64,000 bases of DNA from DASSQJ01 sp963726295 (GCA_963726295.1 CAVSBW010000012.1:434001-498000); one strand, 5' to 3'; positions 45,095 to 54,206 are shown, counted from the first letter of the stretch. Numbers and translations are program-made. Notes: generated by a model from the sequence alone, not told the origin.

Positions 45095-46542
45095 CGTTCC
45101 GGCCTCTCGTCGCCCCACGGCCCACGCCAGCCGCCCCGGTCGGCGACCAGCGCCTCCGCCTGGGCGGGACCCCAGGTCCCCGGCTCGTACGCGTGCACGG
45201 GAGGCGGTGCTTCCAGCAGCGGCTGCACGACGCGCCAGCACTCCTCGACGATGTCCTGGCGCTTGAAGCGCCCGGTCTGGCCCGTGAGCGCGGCGTGCAG
45301 GAGCACCTCGTAGGGCGTCGGCGCCTCCCCTCCCTGGGCCGCGAACTCGACGTCGAGGGTGATGGCCCGGGGGCCCGTGGCGTCGCCGCGGTGCGCGTCG
45401 ACGACGAGCCGGGCGCCGGTGGAGAGGTCGAGCTTGATGACGAACTCGTTGCGCACCGGCCGGCGACCCTCGTCGGTCTCGAGCCCGATGCGGATCCGCG
45501 GCGGCTGGCGGAAGATCACCCGCACCTCGGTCTCGGTGGACTTCAACAGCTTCCCGGTGCGGATGTAGAACGGGACGCCGGCCCACCGCCAGTTGTCGAT
45601 CTCCAGGCGCAGGGCGATGTACGTCTCGGTGGTCGAGTCCGCGGCCACGCCGGGTACCTCGCGGTAGCCGTCGTGCTGTCCCCGCACGCAGTGCTCGGGG
45701 TCGGCATCCCGCACCGAGCGGAACAGCATCACCTGCGCGTCGCGCAAGGACTCCGGGCCCTGGCCCGACGGTGCCTCCATCGCCGTCGCCGCCACCACCT
45801 GCATCAGGTGGTTGACCACCACGTCACGCAGAGCACCCACCGGGTCGTAGAAGTGGCCGCGGTCGTGCACCCCGAAGTCCTCGGCCATCGTGATCTGCAC
45901 GCACTCGACGTGGCCACGGTTCCAGAGCGGCTCCAGGACGGTGTTGGCGAAGCGCAGGTAGAGGATCTCCTCGTAGCCCATCTTCCCCAGGTAGTGGTCG
46001 AGCCGCAGCAGCTGCTCCTCGTCGACGTACTGGTGCAGCTCGGCGGCCAGGGCCCGCGCCGACTCCAGGTCGTGCCCGAACGGCTTCTCGACCACCACCC
46101 GAGCCGACGTCGTGAGGCCGGCGTCCGCCAGTCCCTTGACCACGGTGCCGAACAGGAACGGCGGCACCTCGAGGTAGAAGACCGGGTGCGCCCGACCGGA
46201 GATCGCCTCCGCCACCCGCTGGTAGGTGGCGTCGTCGGCGAAGTCGCCGTGCACGTAGCTCAACCGTCCGGCGAACCTCGCGAACACCTCCTCGTCGAGG
46301 TCCTCGCCGGTGGCCACGATCGAGTCCCTGGCCCGCTTCACGAGGTGGTCGATCGTCCAGTCGTCGCCGGCGACCCCCACGACGGGGCAGTCGAGCAGGC
46401 CACGCAGCTCGAGGCGGTAGAGGGACAGGAACGTCATCACCCGGGCCAGGTCGCCCGTGATCCCGAAGACGACGAGGACGTCGGCGGCCGCGGCCCGGCG
46501 GTCGGCGACCTCGGACACCGTGAGGGGGCTGGACATGGTCAT
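45091..46542 (-). CDS. zwf: Glucose-6-phosphate dehydrogenase (divergent)
   Basis: 483 aa. The NADP motif is VFGITGDLARVM near the start, and RLDHYLGKMGYEEILYLRFANT holds the substrate motif; the usual RIDHYLGKE is changed to RLDHYLGKM. VVVEKPFGHDLESA and WAGVPFYIRTGKLL are conserved, along with PTPYEVLLHAALTGQ. It makes 6-phosphogluconolactone and NAD(P)H at the entry of the oxidative pentose phosphate route. ATG 46542 has GGAGG five bases upstream; earlier ATGs lack it. First gene of the - strand operon with GH15, NDH-2, GMC and epimerase. The operator-like motif lies 63 bases upstream. Confidence 0.9.
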   Translation of the reverse strand: MTMSSPLTVSEVADRRAAAADVLVVFGITGDLARVMTFLSLYRLELRGLLDCPVVGVAGDDWTIDHLVKRARDSIVATGEDLDEEVFARFAGRLSYVHGDFADDATYQRVAEAISGRAHPVFYLEVPPFLFGTVVKGLADAGLTTSARVVVEKPFGHDLESARALAAELHQYVDEEQLLRLDHYLGKMGYEEILYLRFANTVLEPLWNRGHVECVQITMAEDFGVHDRGHFYDPVGALRDVVVNHLMQVVAATAMEAPSGQGPESLRDAQVMLFRSVRDADPEHCVRGQHDGYREVPGVAADSTTETYIALRLEIDNWRWAGVPFYIRTGKLLKSTETEVRVIFRQPPRIRIGLETDEGRRPVRNEFVIKLDLSTGARLVVDAHRGDATGPRAITLDVEFAAQGGEAPTPYEVLLHAALTGQTGRFKRQDIVEECWRVVQPLLEAPPPVHAYEPGTWGPAQAEALVADRGGWRGPWGDERPER

Positions 46543-46604
46543 CGGTGCCTCCATGGGGTCGAGCCGGACACCGACCATGAAAGCCCCTGCGTTCGGCCCG
46601 TGCT

Positions 46605-46623
46605 ACATCCCGATTGGATGAAT
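46605..46623 (-). promoter_or_regulatory. Candidate operator upstream of zwf
   Basis: On the - strand ATTCATCCA followed by ATCGGG and ATGT. A close copy lies upstream of cydA at 49020-49041. It lies in the divergent region between zwf and the LuxR-type regulator, so the regulator may bind it. Confidence 0.5.
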
Positions 46624-46690
46624 CCGCTTTGCCGGCGCCGACGGTCGGCCGCCAGAGCTGCGACCGGCCGGTCAGCAGGCGGGACGGGCG

Positions 46691-46719
46691 TTGATCCGCG
46701 TCGAGCGGGGGGATACCGT
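46691..46719 (+). promoter_or_regulatory. Promoter of the LuxR/MalT-like regulator
   Basis: TTGATC (46691-46696), 17-base spacer, TACCGT (46714-46719), then seven bases to GTG 46727. The TTG at 46691 is best read as part of the -35 box rather than a start codon. Confidence 0.65.
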
Positions 46720-46726
46720 CGACGGC

Positions 46727-48985
46727 GTGCGGGGGCGGGCTGACGACTCAGTGGATCCTCCCGATCGCCCGAGGGGCCCGGAGACCGCTCCCAGGGACCC
46801 TCTGGCCACCAAGTTCCGCGTCCCCGCGCTGCGCACCGGGACGGTCCCCCGGACCGCACTGGTGGAGCGCCTCGCGGGCTCGGACTGCCCGGTCATCACC
46901 CTGGTCGCGCCGGCCGGGTTCGGGAAGACCACCGTCCTGGCGCAGTGGGCCGACCATCGCCTGCCCCGCGTGGCGTGGGTGTCCTGCGATCGCGAGGACA
47001 ACGACCCCGCCACGCTCTGGACGTCGGTGCTGACCTCGATCGGCGCCGTCGCCGGGCTCGGACCGGCGCCGGCGCGCGTGCTCGCGGCACGGGGCGGAGG
47101 GATCGACGCCGTCCCGGCGCTCGTGGCGGCCCTCGAGCGGGACGGCCCGCCGACGACCGTCGTCCTCGACCACTGCGAGGAGATCACCAGCGAGCAGTGC
47201 CGTGCCGCGGTCGCCGAGTTCGTCGTGCGACTGCCGGCGGGCTGGCGGCTGGCCCTGTCCGCCCGCGAGCACCTGCCGATCCCGGTGGCCAGGCTCCGGG
47301 CCGAGGGGCGGGTCCTCGAGCTCGGACCGGCGGACCTGGCCATGGGCATCGAGGAGGCCCGAGCCCTCCTCGCCCGCAGCCGGGTGCGGGTGAGCCCGAG
47401 CGTGACCCACGAGCTGCTGCGACGCACGGAGGGTTGGCCCGTGGGGTTGTACCTCGGAGCGCTGCGGCTGAGGGGCGGCACCACCCTGGACGCGGCGGAG
47501 GGGGTCGGCGACGACCGGTGGGTCGCCGACTACCTGCGCGAGGAGCTCCTCTCCCGACTGGACGAGGACGACGTCGCCTTCCTCCTGCGCTCATCCGTGG
47601 TGGAGCGACTGTCCGGCCCGTTGTGCGACGCCCTCGTGGGGACCACCGGCAGCGCCCGACGACTCGAGGACCTCGTCGGTCGCACGATGCTGGTGCTTCC
47701 CCTCGACCGGCACCGTCGGTGGTACCGCTATCACCGGCTGCTGCGCGACCACCTTCGGGGAGAGCTGCGCCTGGACTTCCCGGAGGAGCTCCCGGGGCTG
47801 TACGGACGTGCGGCCGGCTGGTACGAGTCCAACGGCCGGCCGGAGGAGGCCGTCGAGTCCGCGATGCTCGCCGGTGACGGCGACCGGGTGGCGGACCTGG
47901 TGCTGCAGCTCATGAGCTCGACGTGGGCCAGTGGCCGCATCGACACGGTCCTGCGCTGGATGACCTGGCTGGCACGGCACCCGTCGGCGCGACACGGTGC
48001 GGCGGTGATGGCCCACGGCTCCTTGCTGCACGCCCTGCTGGGCCGGGCCGGTGCGGCCGAGGAGCTGGCCGATCTCGCCCAGCGGCTGCCCGACACGGGG
48101 ATCCTCCCGGACGGGAGCTCGGTGGCGGGCACCCTGGCCTACCTGCGCGCCAACCTGGCACGGGACGGTGTGGCGGCCATGCGCAACGACTGCCTCCTCG
48201 CGGTCGGGGGCCTGAGCCCGACCAGCCCGTACCGGGCGACCATGGTGCACCTCGACGGAGTGTCGCACCTGCTCGACGGCGACCTGGAGAGGGCCGACAG
48301 CCGGCTGGCCAACGCCGCCGCACTCGCCGCGGGCCACGGCACCATGCCCCTGGTCAGCCTCGTCCTGGCGGAACGGTCGGTGGTGGCGGTCGGGCGGGAG
48401 GACTGGGCCGGCGCCGGTGCCCTGCTCGAGGACGCCGTGCGCATCGTCGACGACGGCAACCTCGACGGCTACTGGACCAGCGCGCTGGTCCTGGCGGCCG
48501 CCGCGCGGCTCGCGGCGCACCGCGGCGACATCCCGGCGGCGCGGGCACTCGGGCGGCGGGCCTCCCTCCTGCGACCGCTGCTCACCTACGCGCTGCCCGT
48601 GATCTCGGTCCAGGCCCTGGTCGAGCTGGCCCACGCGTACGTCGGGTTCGCCGAGATCGACGGCGCCCGGGCCGTGCTCACCCAGGCGAGCGCCATCGTG
48701 CAGCAACGGCCCGACCTCGGGACCCTGCCCGACACCCTCCACCAGCTGCAGGGCCGGGTCGGCCTGGTCGAGGGCGAGCCGCGGGGGGTGTCGTCGCTGA
48801 CGGCGGCCGAGCTGCGGCTCGTGCCGCTCCTGCCCACCCACCTGTCGATGCCGGAGATCGGCGCCCAGCTCCACATCTCACGACACACCGTCAAGTCCCA
48901 GGTCGTCTCGCTGTACCGCAAGCTGGGCGTCTCGTCGCGCAGCGAGGCCGTGGCGCGCATCGCCGACCTGCAGCTGTTCGCCTGA
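46727..48985 (+). CDS. MalT/LAL-like LuxR family transcriptional regulator
   Basis: About 752 aa. An N-terminal ATPase (signal-transduction ATPase with numerous domains) has Walker A VAPAGFGKTTVL and VAWVSCDREDNDPATLW. A middle section of TPR-like helices follows (for example RAAGWYESNGRPEEAVESAMLAGDG). The C-terminal LuxR HTH is SLTAAELRLVPLLPTHLSMPEIGAQLHISRHTVKSQVVSLYRKLGVSSRSEAV. MalT of E. coli is activated by maltotriose and ATP. It probably controls the divergent sugar operon and the following cydAB genes. GTG 46727 is the start because it lies seven bases after TACCGT. The inducer is unknown. Confidence 0.9.
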   Translation: MRGRADDSVDPPDRPRGPETAPRDPLATKFRVPALRTGTVPRTALVERLAGSDCPVITLVAPAGFGKTTVLAQWADHRLPRVAWVSCDREDNDPATLWTSVLTSIGAVAGLGPAPARVLAARGGGIDAVPALVAALERDGPPTTVVLDHCEEITSEQCRAAVAEFVVRLPAGWRLALSAREHLPIPVARLRAEGRVLELGPADLAMGIEEARALLARSRVRVSPSVTHELLRRTEGWPVGLYLGALRLRGGTTLDAAEGVGDDRWVADYLREELLSRLDEDDVAFLLRSSVVERLSGPLCDALVGTTGSARRLEDLVGRTMLVLPLDRHRRWYRYHRLLRDHLRGELRLDFPEELPGLYGRAAGWYESNGRPEEAVESAMLAGDGDRVADLVLQLMSSTWASGRIDTVLRWMTWLARHPSARHGAAVMAHGSLLHALLGRAGAAEELADLAQRLPDTGILPDGSSVAGTLAYLRANLARDGVAAMRNDCLLAVGGLSPTSPYRATMVHLDGVSHLLDGDLERADSRLANAAALAAGHGTMPLVSLVLAERSVVAVGREDWAGAGALLEDAVRIVDDGNLDGYWTSALVLAAAARLAAHRGDIPAARALGRRASLLRPLLTYALPVISVQALVELAHAYVGFAEIDGARAVLTQASAIVQQRPDLGTLPDTLHQLQGRVGLVEGEPRGVSSLTAAELRLVPLLPTHLSMPEIGAQLHISRHTVKSQVVSLYRKLGVSSRSEAVARIADLQLFA

Positions 48986-49019
48986 GCGCCGGGCCCCGGC
49001 ACGTCGGACGGCGGCCGTC

Positions 49020-49041
49020 ATTCATCCAGATCGGGCGATGT
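49020..49041 (+). promoter_or_regulatory. Candidate operator upstream of cydAB
   Basis: ATTCATCCA-G-ATCGGG-CG-ATGT, 34 bases past the regulator stop. Compared with the site upstream of zwf (46623-46605 on the - strand) it keeps all 19 bases with one plus two inserted bases. Confidence 0.5.
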
Positions 49042-49133
49042 CGTGGCGGCGCCCCACCCGCCACCGTGTTGGGACGGTGTCGGCGGCCCGGGTCCACGAG
49101 TCGGGCTCACGACCACGCTGCGGCAGCCCGGAG

Positions 49134-49158
49134 GGCCGGCTCACCATGAGCCGGCCCA
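49134..49158. promoter_or_regulatory. 11-bp hairpin in the cydA leader
   Basis: GGGCCGGCTCA-CCA-TGAGCCGGCCC, a perfect stem with a triloop, ending about 9 bases before the GGAAGG ribosome binding site of cydA. It could be a terminator for the regulator gene, an attenuator, or a protein-binding dyad. Confidence 0.5.
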
Positions 49159-49182
49159 CGTGGCCGGCGGAAGGTGGGAAGG

Positions 49183-50616
49183 TTGCTCGACGCCCTGACG
49201 ACCGTGGCGATGCCCACCGTCGACCCCGTGCCGTGGGCCAGGTCGCAGATGGCCTTCACCCTCGCCTTCCACATCATCCTCGTGCCGCTGGGCGTGTCCT
49301 GGGCGGTCATGGCACTGATCGCCAACTACCGCGGCATCCGGCACGGCGACCGCGACGCGCTCCGGCTGGCCCAGCGGTGGTCGACGTACATGGCGGTCAC
49401 CTTCGCCGTCGGCGCCGTGACGGGCACGGTGCTGTCGTTCGAGTTCGGGCTGCTGTGGCCGCGGTTCATGGGCCAGTGGGGCGCCGCCTTCGGTGTGCCC
49501 TTCGCCTTCGAGGGGATCTTCTTCTTCCTCGAGGCCATCTTCATCTCGATCTACATCTTCGGGTGGCGGCGGCTGAGGCCGTGGGCGCACTTCTGGACCG
49601 GCGTGCCCATCGCCGTGACCGGCATCCTCGGCAGCGTCTCGGTGGTCTCGGCGAACGCGTGGATGAACTCGCCCGAGGGGGTCACGCTCGACTCGACCGG
49701 TGCCGTCGTCGACGTGGACCCGGTCGGGGTGATCTTCAACAGCGCGATGCCGCTCATGGCCGCGCACATGGTCGTCGCGGCCTACATGGTCGGCGGCTTC
49801 ATGATCGCCTCCGTGTACGCCGTCGGGTTGCTGCGCGGACGCCGCGACCACTACCACCGGCTCGGCTTCGTCATCGGCTTCTCGGTGGCGGCGGTCGCAA
49901 CACCGATCCAGATGGGCGTCGGTGACGGGCTGGCGCGCTGGGTGTACAACGAGCAGCCGGCCAAGTTCTCCGCGATCGAGATGGTCACGGAGACGAGCAG
50001 CGACGTCCCGGAGATCCTCTTCGGGCACCTCGACGCCCAGGGCCAGGTGAGTGGCGGCATCCCCATCCCGGGCCTCGCCTCCGTGCTGTCCGACCCGAGC
50101 ACCGGTACCGCCACGGTGGTCATGGGCCTCAACGAGATCCCCGCGGACGACCGCCCCACGAACCGCACGGTGAACGTCACGCACCTGGCCTGGGACATCA
50201 TGGTCGGGGTCGGCACGCTGTTGTTCCTCGTGACGCTGTGGTGGTGGGCGAGCTGGATCTTCCGCCGGCGGATGCCGGGCAGCCGGTGGTTCCTGCGCAT
50301 CGCCGCGACGACGGGGGTCCTTGCCGTCGTCGCGCTCGAGGCGGGCTGGACGGTCAGCGAGGTGGGCCGTCAGCCGTGGATCGTCTGGGAGATGATGAAG
50401 GTCGACCAGGCCGCCACGGCCAACACGGGCATCTGGGTCACCTTCGTGGGTGTGGTGGTCCTCTACGTCGGGCTCGGCGTCACCACCGTGCTCGTGCTGC
50501 GCGGGATGAGCCACCGGTTCCGGCGCCAGGACGAGCTCGGGGGCGCGGTCGGCGAGGAGGAAGCGCCGTACGGGCCGAGCCGGCCGGTGGACCGGGCAGG
50601 GGCGCCGACCCGATGA
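49183..50616 (+). CDS. cydA: Cytochrome bd ubiquinol oxidase subunit I
   Basis: 477 aa with about nine membrane helices. RSQMAFTLAFHIILVPLGVSW contains the His that binds haem b595. GLLWPRFMGQWGAAFGVPFAFEGIFFFLEAIFI is the conserved CydA core, and VALEAGWTVSEVGRQPWIVWEMMK marks the C-terminal quinol region (GRQPW). The Q loop is short. The oxidase reduces oxygen to water using quinol, with high affinity and no proton pump. TTG 49183 is used because GGAAGG lies about nine bases upstream; GTG 49174 would be too close to any ribosome binding site. Its stop overlaps cydB (ATGA). No cydDC genes follow. Confidence 0.95.
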   Translation: MLDALTTVAMPTVDPVPWARSQMAFTLAFHIILVPLGVSWAVMALIANYRGIRHGDRDALRLAQRWSTYMAVTFAVGAVTGTVLSFEFGLLWPRFMGQWGAAFGVPFAFEGIFFFLEAIFISIYIFGWRRLRPWAHFWTGVPIAVTGILGSVSVVSANAWMNSPEGVTLDSTGAVVDVDPVGVIFNSAMPLMAAHMVVAAYMVGGFMIASVYAVGLLRGRRDHYHRLGFVIGFSVAAVATPIQMGVGDGLARWVYNEQPAKFSAIEMVTETSSDVPEILFGHLDAQGQVSGGIPIPGLASVLSDPSTGTATVVMGLNEIPADDRPTNRTVNVTHLAWDIMVGVGTLLFLVTLWWWASWIFRRRMPGSRWFLRIAATTGVLAVVALEAGWTVSEVGRQPWIVWEMMKVDQAATANTGIWVTFVGVVVLYVGLGVTTVLVLRGMSHRFRRQDELGGAVGEEEAPYGPSRPVDRAGAPTR

Positions 50617-51653
50617 GCACCGCCGCTGCCGTCGTCCTCCTCGTCGCGATCACCATGTACGCGGTGTTCGGCGGCGCGGACTTCGGTGCCGGCTTCTGGG
50701 ACCTCGTCGCCGGCGGAAGCAGGCGCGGAAGCCGTCCTCGCGAGGTCATCGACCACTCGATCGCGCCCGTCTGGGAGGCCAACCACGTCTGGCTCATCTT
50801 CGTGTTCGTCGTGCTGTGGACCTGCTTCCCGCAGGCCTACGCGTCGATCACCCTCACCATGTTCGTGCCGTTGACCCTCGCAGCGCTGGGAGTCGTGTTG
50901 CGAGGCGCCGGGTTCGCCTTCCGCAAGGCGGTGTTCCGCACCCGGGACCGGCGCAACTTCGGGGCGGCCTTCGCGGTGTCCAGCGTCCTGGTGCCCTACT
51001 GCCTCGGCGCGGTCGTCGGCGGTGTCGCGTCGGGGCGGGTGCCGGCGGGTGGCGTCGCGGGCGACCCCTGGAGCTCGTGGGTCAACCCCACGTCGATCGT
51101 CATCGGGCTGCTGGCCGTGTGCCTGTGCGCCTACCTGGCCGGGTTCTTCCTCGTCGTGGATGCCGGACGGCTGTCCGACGCCACCATGGTCGGCTACTTC
51201 CGTCGTCGCGCCGCCGGCGCCGCGGTCGCCGCGGGCGTCGTGACCGTCGTCGGCGCGTTCGTCGTCTCGAGGGATGCGCCCTACGTGGACGACGGGCTCA
51301 CCTCCCGCGCCCTGCCCGTCGTCGTCGTCGCGGTCCTGTGTGGGGCGGCCGCGTTGCTGCTGCTCGTCCGCCGCGCCCACCGGAGCGCCCGGCTCACCGC
51401 GGTCGTGGCGCTCGCGTCGGTCGTGGTGGCGTGGGGGGTGGCGCAGTGGGACTACCTGCTGCCCGAGTCCCTGACCGTCGCCGCCGGAGCGGCCCCCTCC
51501 GGCACCATCACGGCCGTGCTGGTGGCCACGGCGGCGGCGGCGGTGCTGCTCGTCCCGGCGTTCGGCCTGCTGTACGTGCTCGACCAGAGGTCCCTGCTGC
51601 CCGGGGAAGGGGCCACCGACGAGGGAGCCCGGCGCGGGGTCGATGCGAGCTGA
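50613..51653 (+). CDS. cydB: Cytochrome bd ubiquinol oxidase subunit II
   Basis: 346 aa with about eight hydrophobic helices. TMYAVFGGADFGAGFWDLVAGG and HSIAPVWEANHVWLIFVFVVLWTCFPQAYASI are family blocks, and FRKAVFRTRDRRNFGAAFAVSSVLVPYCLGAVVGGVASG follows. CydB pairs with CydA. Cydrophobic helices fill the remainder, with the last ending in LVPAFGLLYVLDQRSLL. ATG 50613 overlaps the cydA stop. In many actinobacteria cydDC follow; here a gene-poor region follows instead, so the haem bd assembly genes must be elsewhere. Confidence 0.95.
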   Translation: MSTAAAVVLLVAITMYAVFGGADFGAGFWDLVAGGSRRGSRPREVIDHSIAPVWEANHVWLIFVFVVLWTCFPQAYASITLTMFVPLTLAALGVVLRGAGFAFRKAVFRTRDRRNFGAAFAVSSVLVPYCLGAVVGGVASGRVPAGGVAGDPWSSWVNPTSIVIGLLAVCLCAYLAGFFLVVDAGRLSDATMVGYFRRRAAGAAVAAGVVTVVGAFVVSRDAPYVDDGLTSRALPVVVVAVLCGAAALLLLVRRAHRSARLTAVVALASVVVAWGVAQWDYLLPESLTVAAGAAPSGTITAVLVATAAAAVLLVPAFGLLYVLDQRSLLPGEGATDEGARRGVDAS

Positions 51654-52033
51654 CCCGGTCGTCAGGGCGTCCACAACGTGCCGGCAAGAAGTGGGTCGAT
51701 CCGGGAGGCTCCACCACGACCGATCGGCCTGTCAGGACCGACGCCCGTCGACGACGCGGAGCCACCCGGGCAGACCGGCGAGCCGTGGAGTGGCAGGTCG
51801 CCCGCAGGGGCCCCTGGCACACCCACGAAACGGCTCCACTGATCACGCTGGAGGGCGCACCACAGACCGACCATCCGTGAAGCCCAGGACGGTTCACAGT
51901 GACCTCAGCGCCCTGAAATGCATCAGAGGCGGTGCCTCTCTGTGAGCGACACCAAGCCTGACCTGGCGGCTTCTTCCTCCGGTGCCGTTGTGAGAGGGCT
52001 GGTGAGGCAGGCCGTGCGCCGGATGGCGTCCGT
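51654..52033. other. Gap after cydB without a supported gene
   Basis: 380 bases. No open frame has recognisable features or a ribosome binding site. A small hairpin AGAGGC-GGT-GCCTCT lies at 51925-51939 and could terminate the cydAB transcript. The sequence marks the beginning of a gene-poor segment. Confidence 0.5.
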
Positions 52034-52689
52034 ATGCTGACGCCGACGACCCCGCCTGTCATCCTCCGCCCCGTTGCGACGTCCCTACACCTGACGGCTC
52101 GGTGGGTCCACGCTTCCGGTGAGGGCCGAGCCCCGTCGGGAGGTGCGATGGGTGGGCCAGGACAGCTCTACGACAGGCCAGCGCGCACGCGCAGGGCTCC
52201 GGCCGTCGCGCCGGGCAGGGCGGGTCGTGACGACGCGCTCGCCGTCCTCTTCGACCTCCAGTACGTCACCCTCGTGGCGGCCGCCCGGTTCATCGTGGAC
52301 GACCGCGAGACCGCCGAGGACGTCGTCATGGAGGCCTTCGTCAACCTCCACCGGAGGTGGGCGCCCCTGCGCGACCACGGAGGGGCCCACCGCTACCACC
52401 GGTCGAGCGTCCTCAACGGGGCGCACAGCCGGCTGCGCCACGGCCGGGTGGGGCGGGTCCACGAGGCGCAGTCCCTCGTCGAGCCGACGGCCCCCGGCGA
52501 CCTTGCCGCCCGGGCCGACCACGTCGCGCTCGTTCGCGGCATCCACGCCCTCGCACCACGACAGCGGGAGGTGCTTGTCATGAGGTCTTCCTGGGGATGA
52601 CCGAGCCCGAGGTCGCCGACGAGGCGCGGGCCATACGGGTGGACGTGGAGTCCGCGGCGAAGCGTCTCGCTGCCGAGCTGGGCTGGGCG
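52034..52689 (+). pseudogene. SigE-family (ECF-type) sigma factor, frameshifted
   Basis: The first frame encodes region 2, LFDLQYVTLVAAARFIVDDRETAEDVVMEAFVNLHRRW, then HALAPRQREVLVMR (start of region 4). It stops at TGA 52598-52600. The other frame resumes exactly where homology should continue: TEPEVADEARAIRVDVESAAKRLAAEL. A single base is missing near 52586, between ATGAGG and the TTC that should follow. Start at ATG 52034 or 52148 is uncertain. The downstream part runs into the next region without the normal stop, a sign of decay. A sequencing error could mimic this. Confidence 0.7.
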
Positions 52690-52839
52690 GCGCCGGGCGG
52701 CGCCGACTCGGCGACGCACGCCCGTGTTCGACCTGGCTACGGGCGAGAGCCGGTTGGTGGCCGACGGAATGAAGGGGGTGATGGCACAGCCTCGCCCGCA
52801 GCGGGCGGCCCGCCGTCCACGGTGGTGCCCCAGTCCCGG

Positions 52840-53478
52840 TCAGGCGTTCTCGACGTACCAGGTCTCGCGCACGGTACGGCTCCACGTTGCACGCTGCCGT
52901 ATCTGCGCCACGATGCCGACGAAGATGAGCACCACCAAGGTCAGGTACCAACCCCAGCTGTCGTTGACCGACTGGGTGAACGCCGCCCCGCTGAAGTCAC
53001 TGGAGTTCAGCGAGCCGAACATCAGCATCAGGCCGGCCACCACGCTGACGGCTCCGGCGATCGAGCTGATGACGGCAAGCACGATCATGGGCATGTTCCC
53101 GAGAACGGCCACGAGTCCCAGCACGGCGCCCACCACGACGCCGACGAGGACCGCGACCCAGTTCCAGTCGATGCCCAGCGCGACGACCAGACCTGAGCCG
53201 ATGGCGAACCCGAAGGCGGCCATGGCGACGACCACCGCCACGGCGTAGTAGAGGTAAGCCAGCAGGGCGAAGAGCAGGGCGCACACGAGACCGGAGATCC
53301 AGCCGAGGACCGAGCCGAGGAAGCGCTCGTCGGCCAAATCGGCGAAGAGTCCGGCGCCGAACGCGAACCCGGCAAAGAACCCCCAGATGGGCAACAGGAC
53401 ACGCAGGACGTACTGGCCGGCGAAGAGCATGACGCCCCCGGCGATGATGGCGAAGATGCCGAGGACGATGTCAGCCAT
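52840..53478 (-). CDS. DUF4203-like multi-pass membrane protein
   Basis: 212 aa with about seven hydrophobic helices: MADIVLGIFAIIAGGVMLFAGQYVLRVLLPIWGFFAGFAFGAGLF, VVVAMAAFGFAIGSGLVVALG and LVVLIFVGIVAQIRQR at the end. The Gly-rich pattern resembles the DUF4203 and TM7-type (TMEM198) group. Function unknown. ATG 53478 lies six bases after TACAGT, so it is leaderless. The remaining region around it shows little sign of operon structure. It is in the gene-poor segment but is intact. Confidence 0.75.
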   Translation of the reverse strand: MADIVLGIFAIIAGGVMLFAGQYVLRVLLPIWGFFAGFAFGAGLFADLADERFLGSVLGWISGLVCALLFALLAYLYYAVAVVVAMAAFGFAIGSGLVVALGIDWNWVAVLVGVVVGAVLGLVAVLGNMPMIVLAVISSIAGAVSVVAGLMLMFGSLNSSDFSGAAFTQSVNDSWGWYLTLVVLIFVGIVAQIRQRATWSRTVRETWYVENA

Positions 53479-53490
53479 GGGCGCACTGTA

Positions 53491-54206
53491 GGGGTTGTGG
53501 GGCTCAACCCGTGGGACGTTGCGCCCCCGGACAAGCCGGTTCCGATGAGCTCCCGGCGCCCCTCCAGACGCCGCTCCCTGAGAAAGCGAGCAGTTGCCCT
53601 GCGTCGCAGAGTCCTCCCGCTCTGGAGCGACATAGGCACAACTGCGGGATGTGAGCAGAAGAGCCGCCCACGTCCACCTCGGTCCCGGGAGGTGACGTTC
53701 CGGCTGTTGACCTCTGCGCCCGGACCACCAAGACGTCCAAGGTGGTGGTTGCTGGGCAGTCACGAGGAGTGCTGGGTAGAAGGGCAAGGTGGAGAGGGCT
53801 CGGAACGAGGCGACGATGACGCCGGCGGGACGGGCGCATCCGTCATGGTCCACGCATTCGGTGCGGGTGATGCCCGGCCCCGCTCGGCGGGCTGTACCGA
53901 GCGCAGACGGAGCGCCCGAGTCGATTCACCTCCTCACGTTGGCGGGAAAGGCCCAATACGTGACGGGCATGCCGACCGCCCTGGGCCTCGTCATGTCGGA
54001 AGCGACGACTGGACCGCGGCTCTACGGAGTGGGAGAGCCCCTCTCAGGAGTGCTGCTTGGACGTTCTGACAGCGGTGAGGCGGCGGCTCGATGCCCGACC
54101 CAACTCTGTCGTGCGTCTCGAGTCAGGCAACCTCATCCGAGTCTGATCCGAAGAAGGCATCCGTCGCCGGCTCAGGCCGAGCCGGCCACGGATGCAGGGG
54201 ACCCGA
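53491..54206. other. 716-base gap without a supported gene
   Basis: Open frames of 110-190 codons exist on both strands but their translations are Arg/Pro/Ser-rich with no domains, no ribosome binding site and no leaderless motif at the start. I see no repeats, tRNA, or IS end. It may be decayed DNA or hold regulatory sequence for the flanking genes. Confidence 0.5.

Noticed and set aside
46691..46726. TTG 46691 as start of the LuxR-type regulator
   Set aside because: TTGATC there has the right spacing (17) from TACCGT to be the -35 box, and GTG 46727 follows the -10 by seven bases.
53497..54069. A 190-codon + strand frame in the gap
   Set aside because: No ribosome binding site, no leaderless motif at the right distance, Arg/Pro/Ser-rich translation and no family resemblance.
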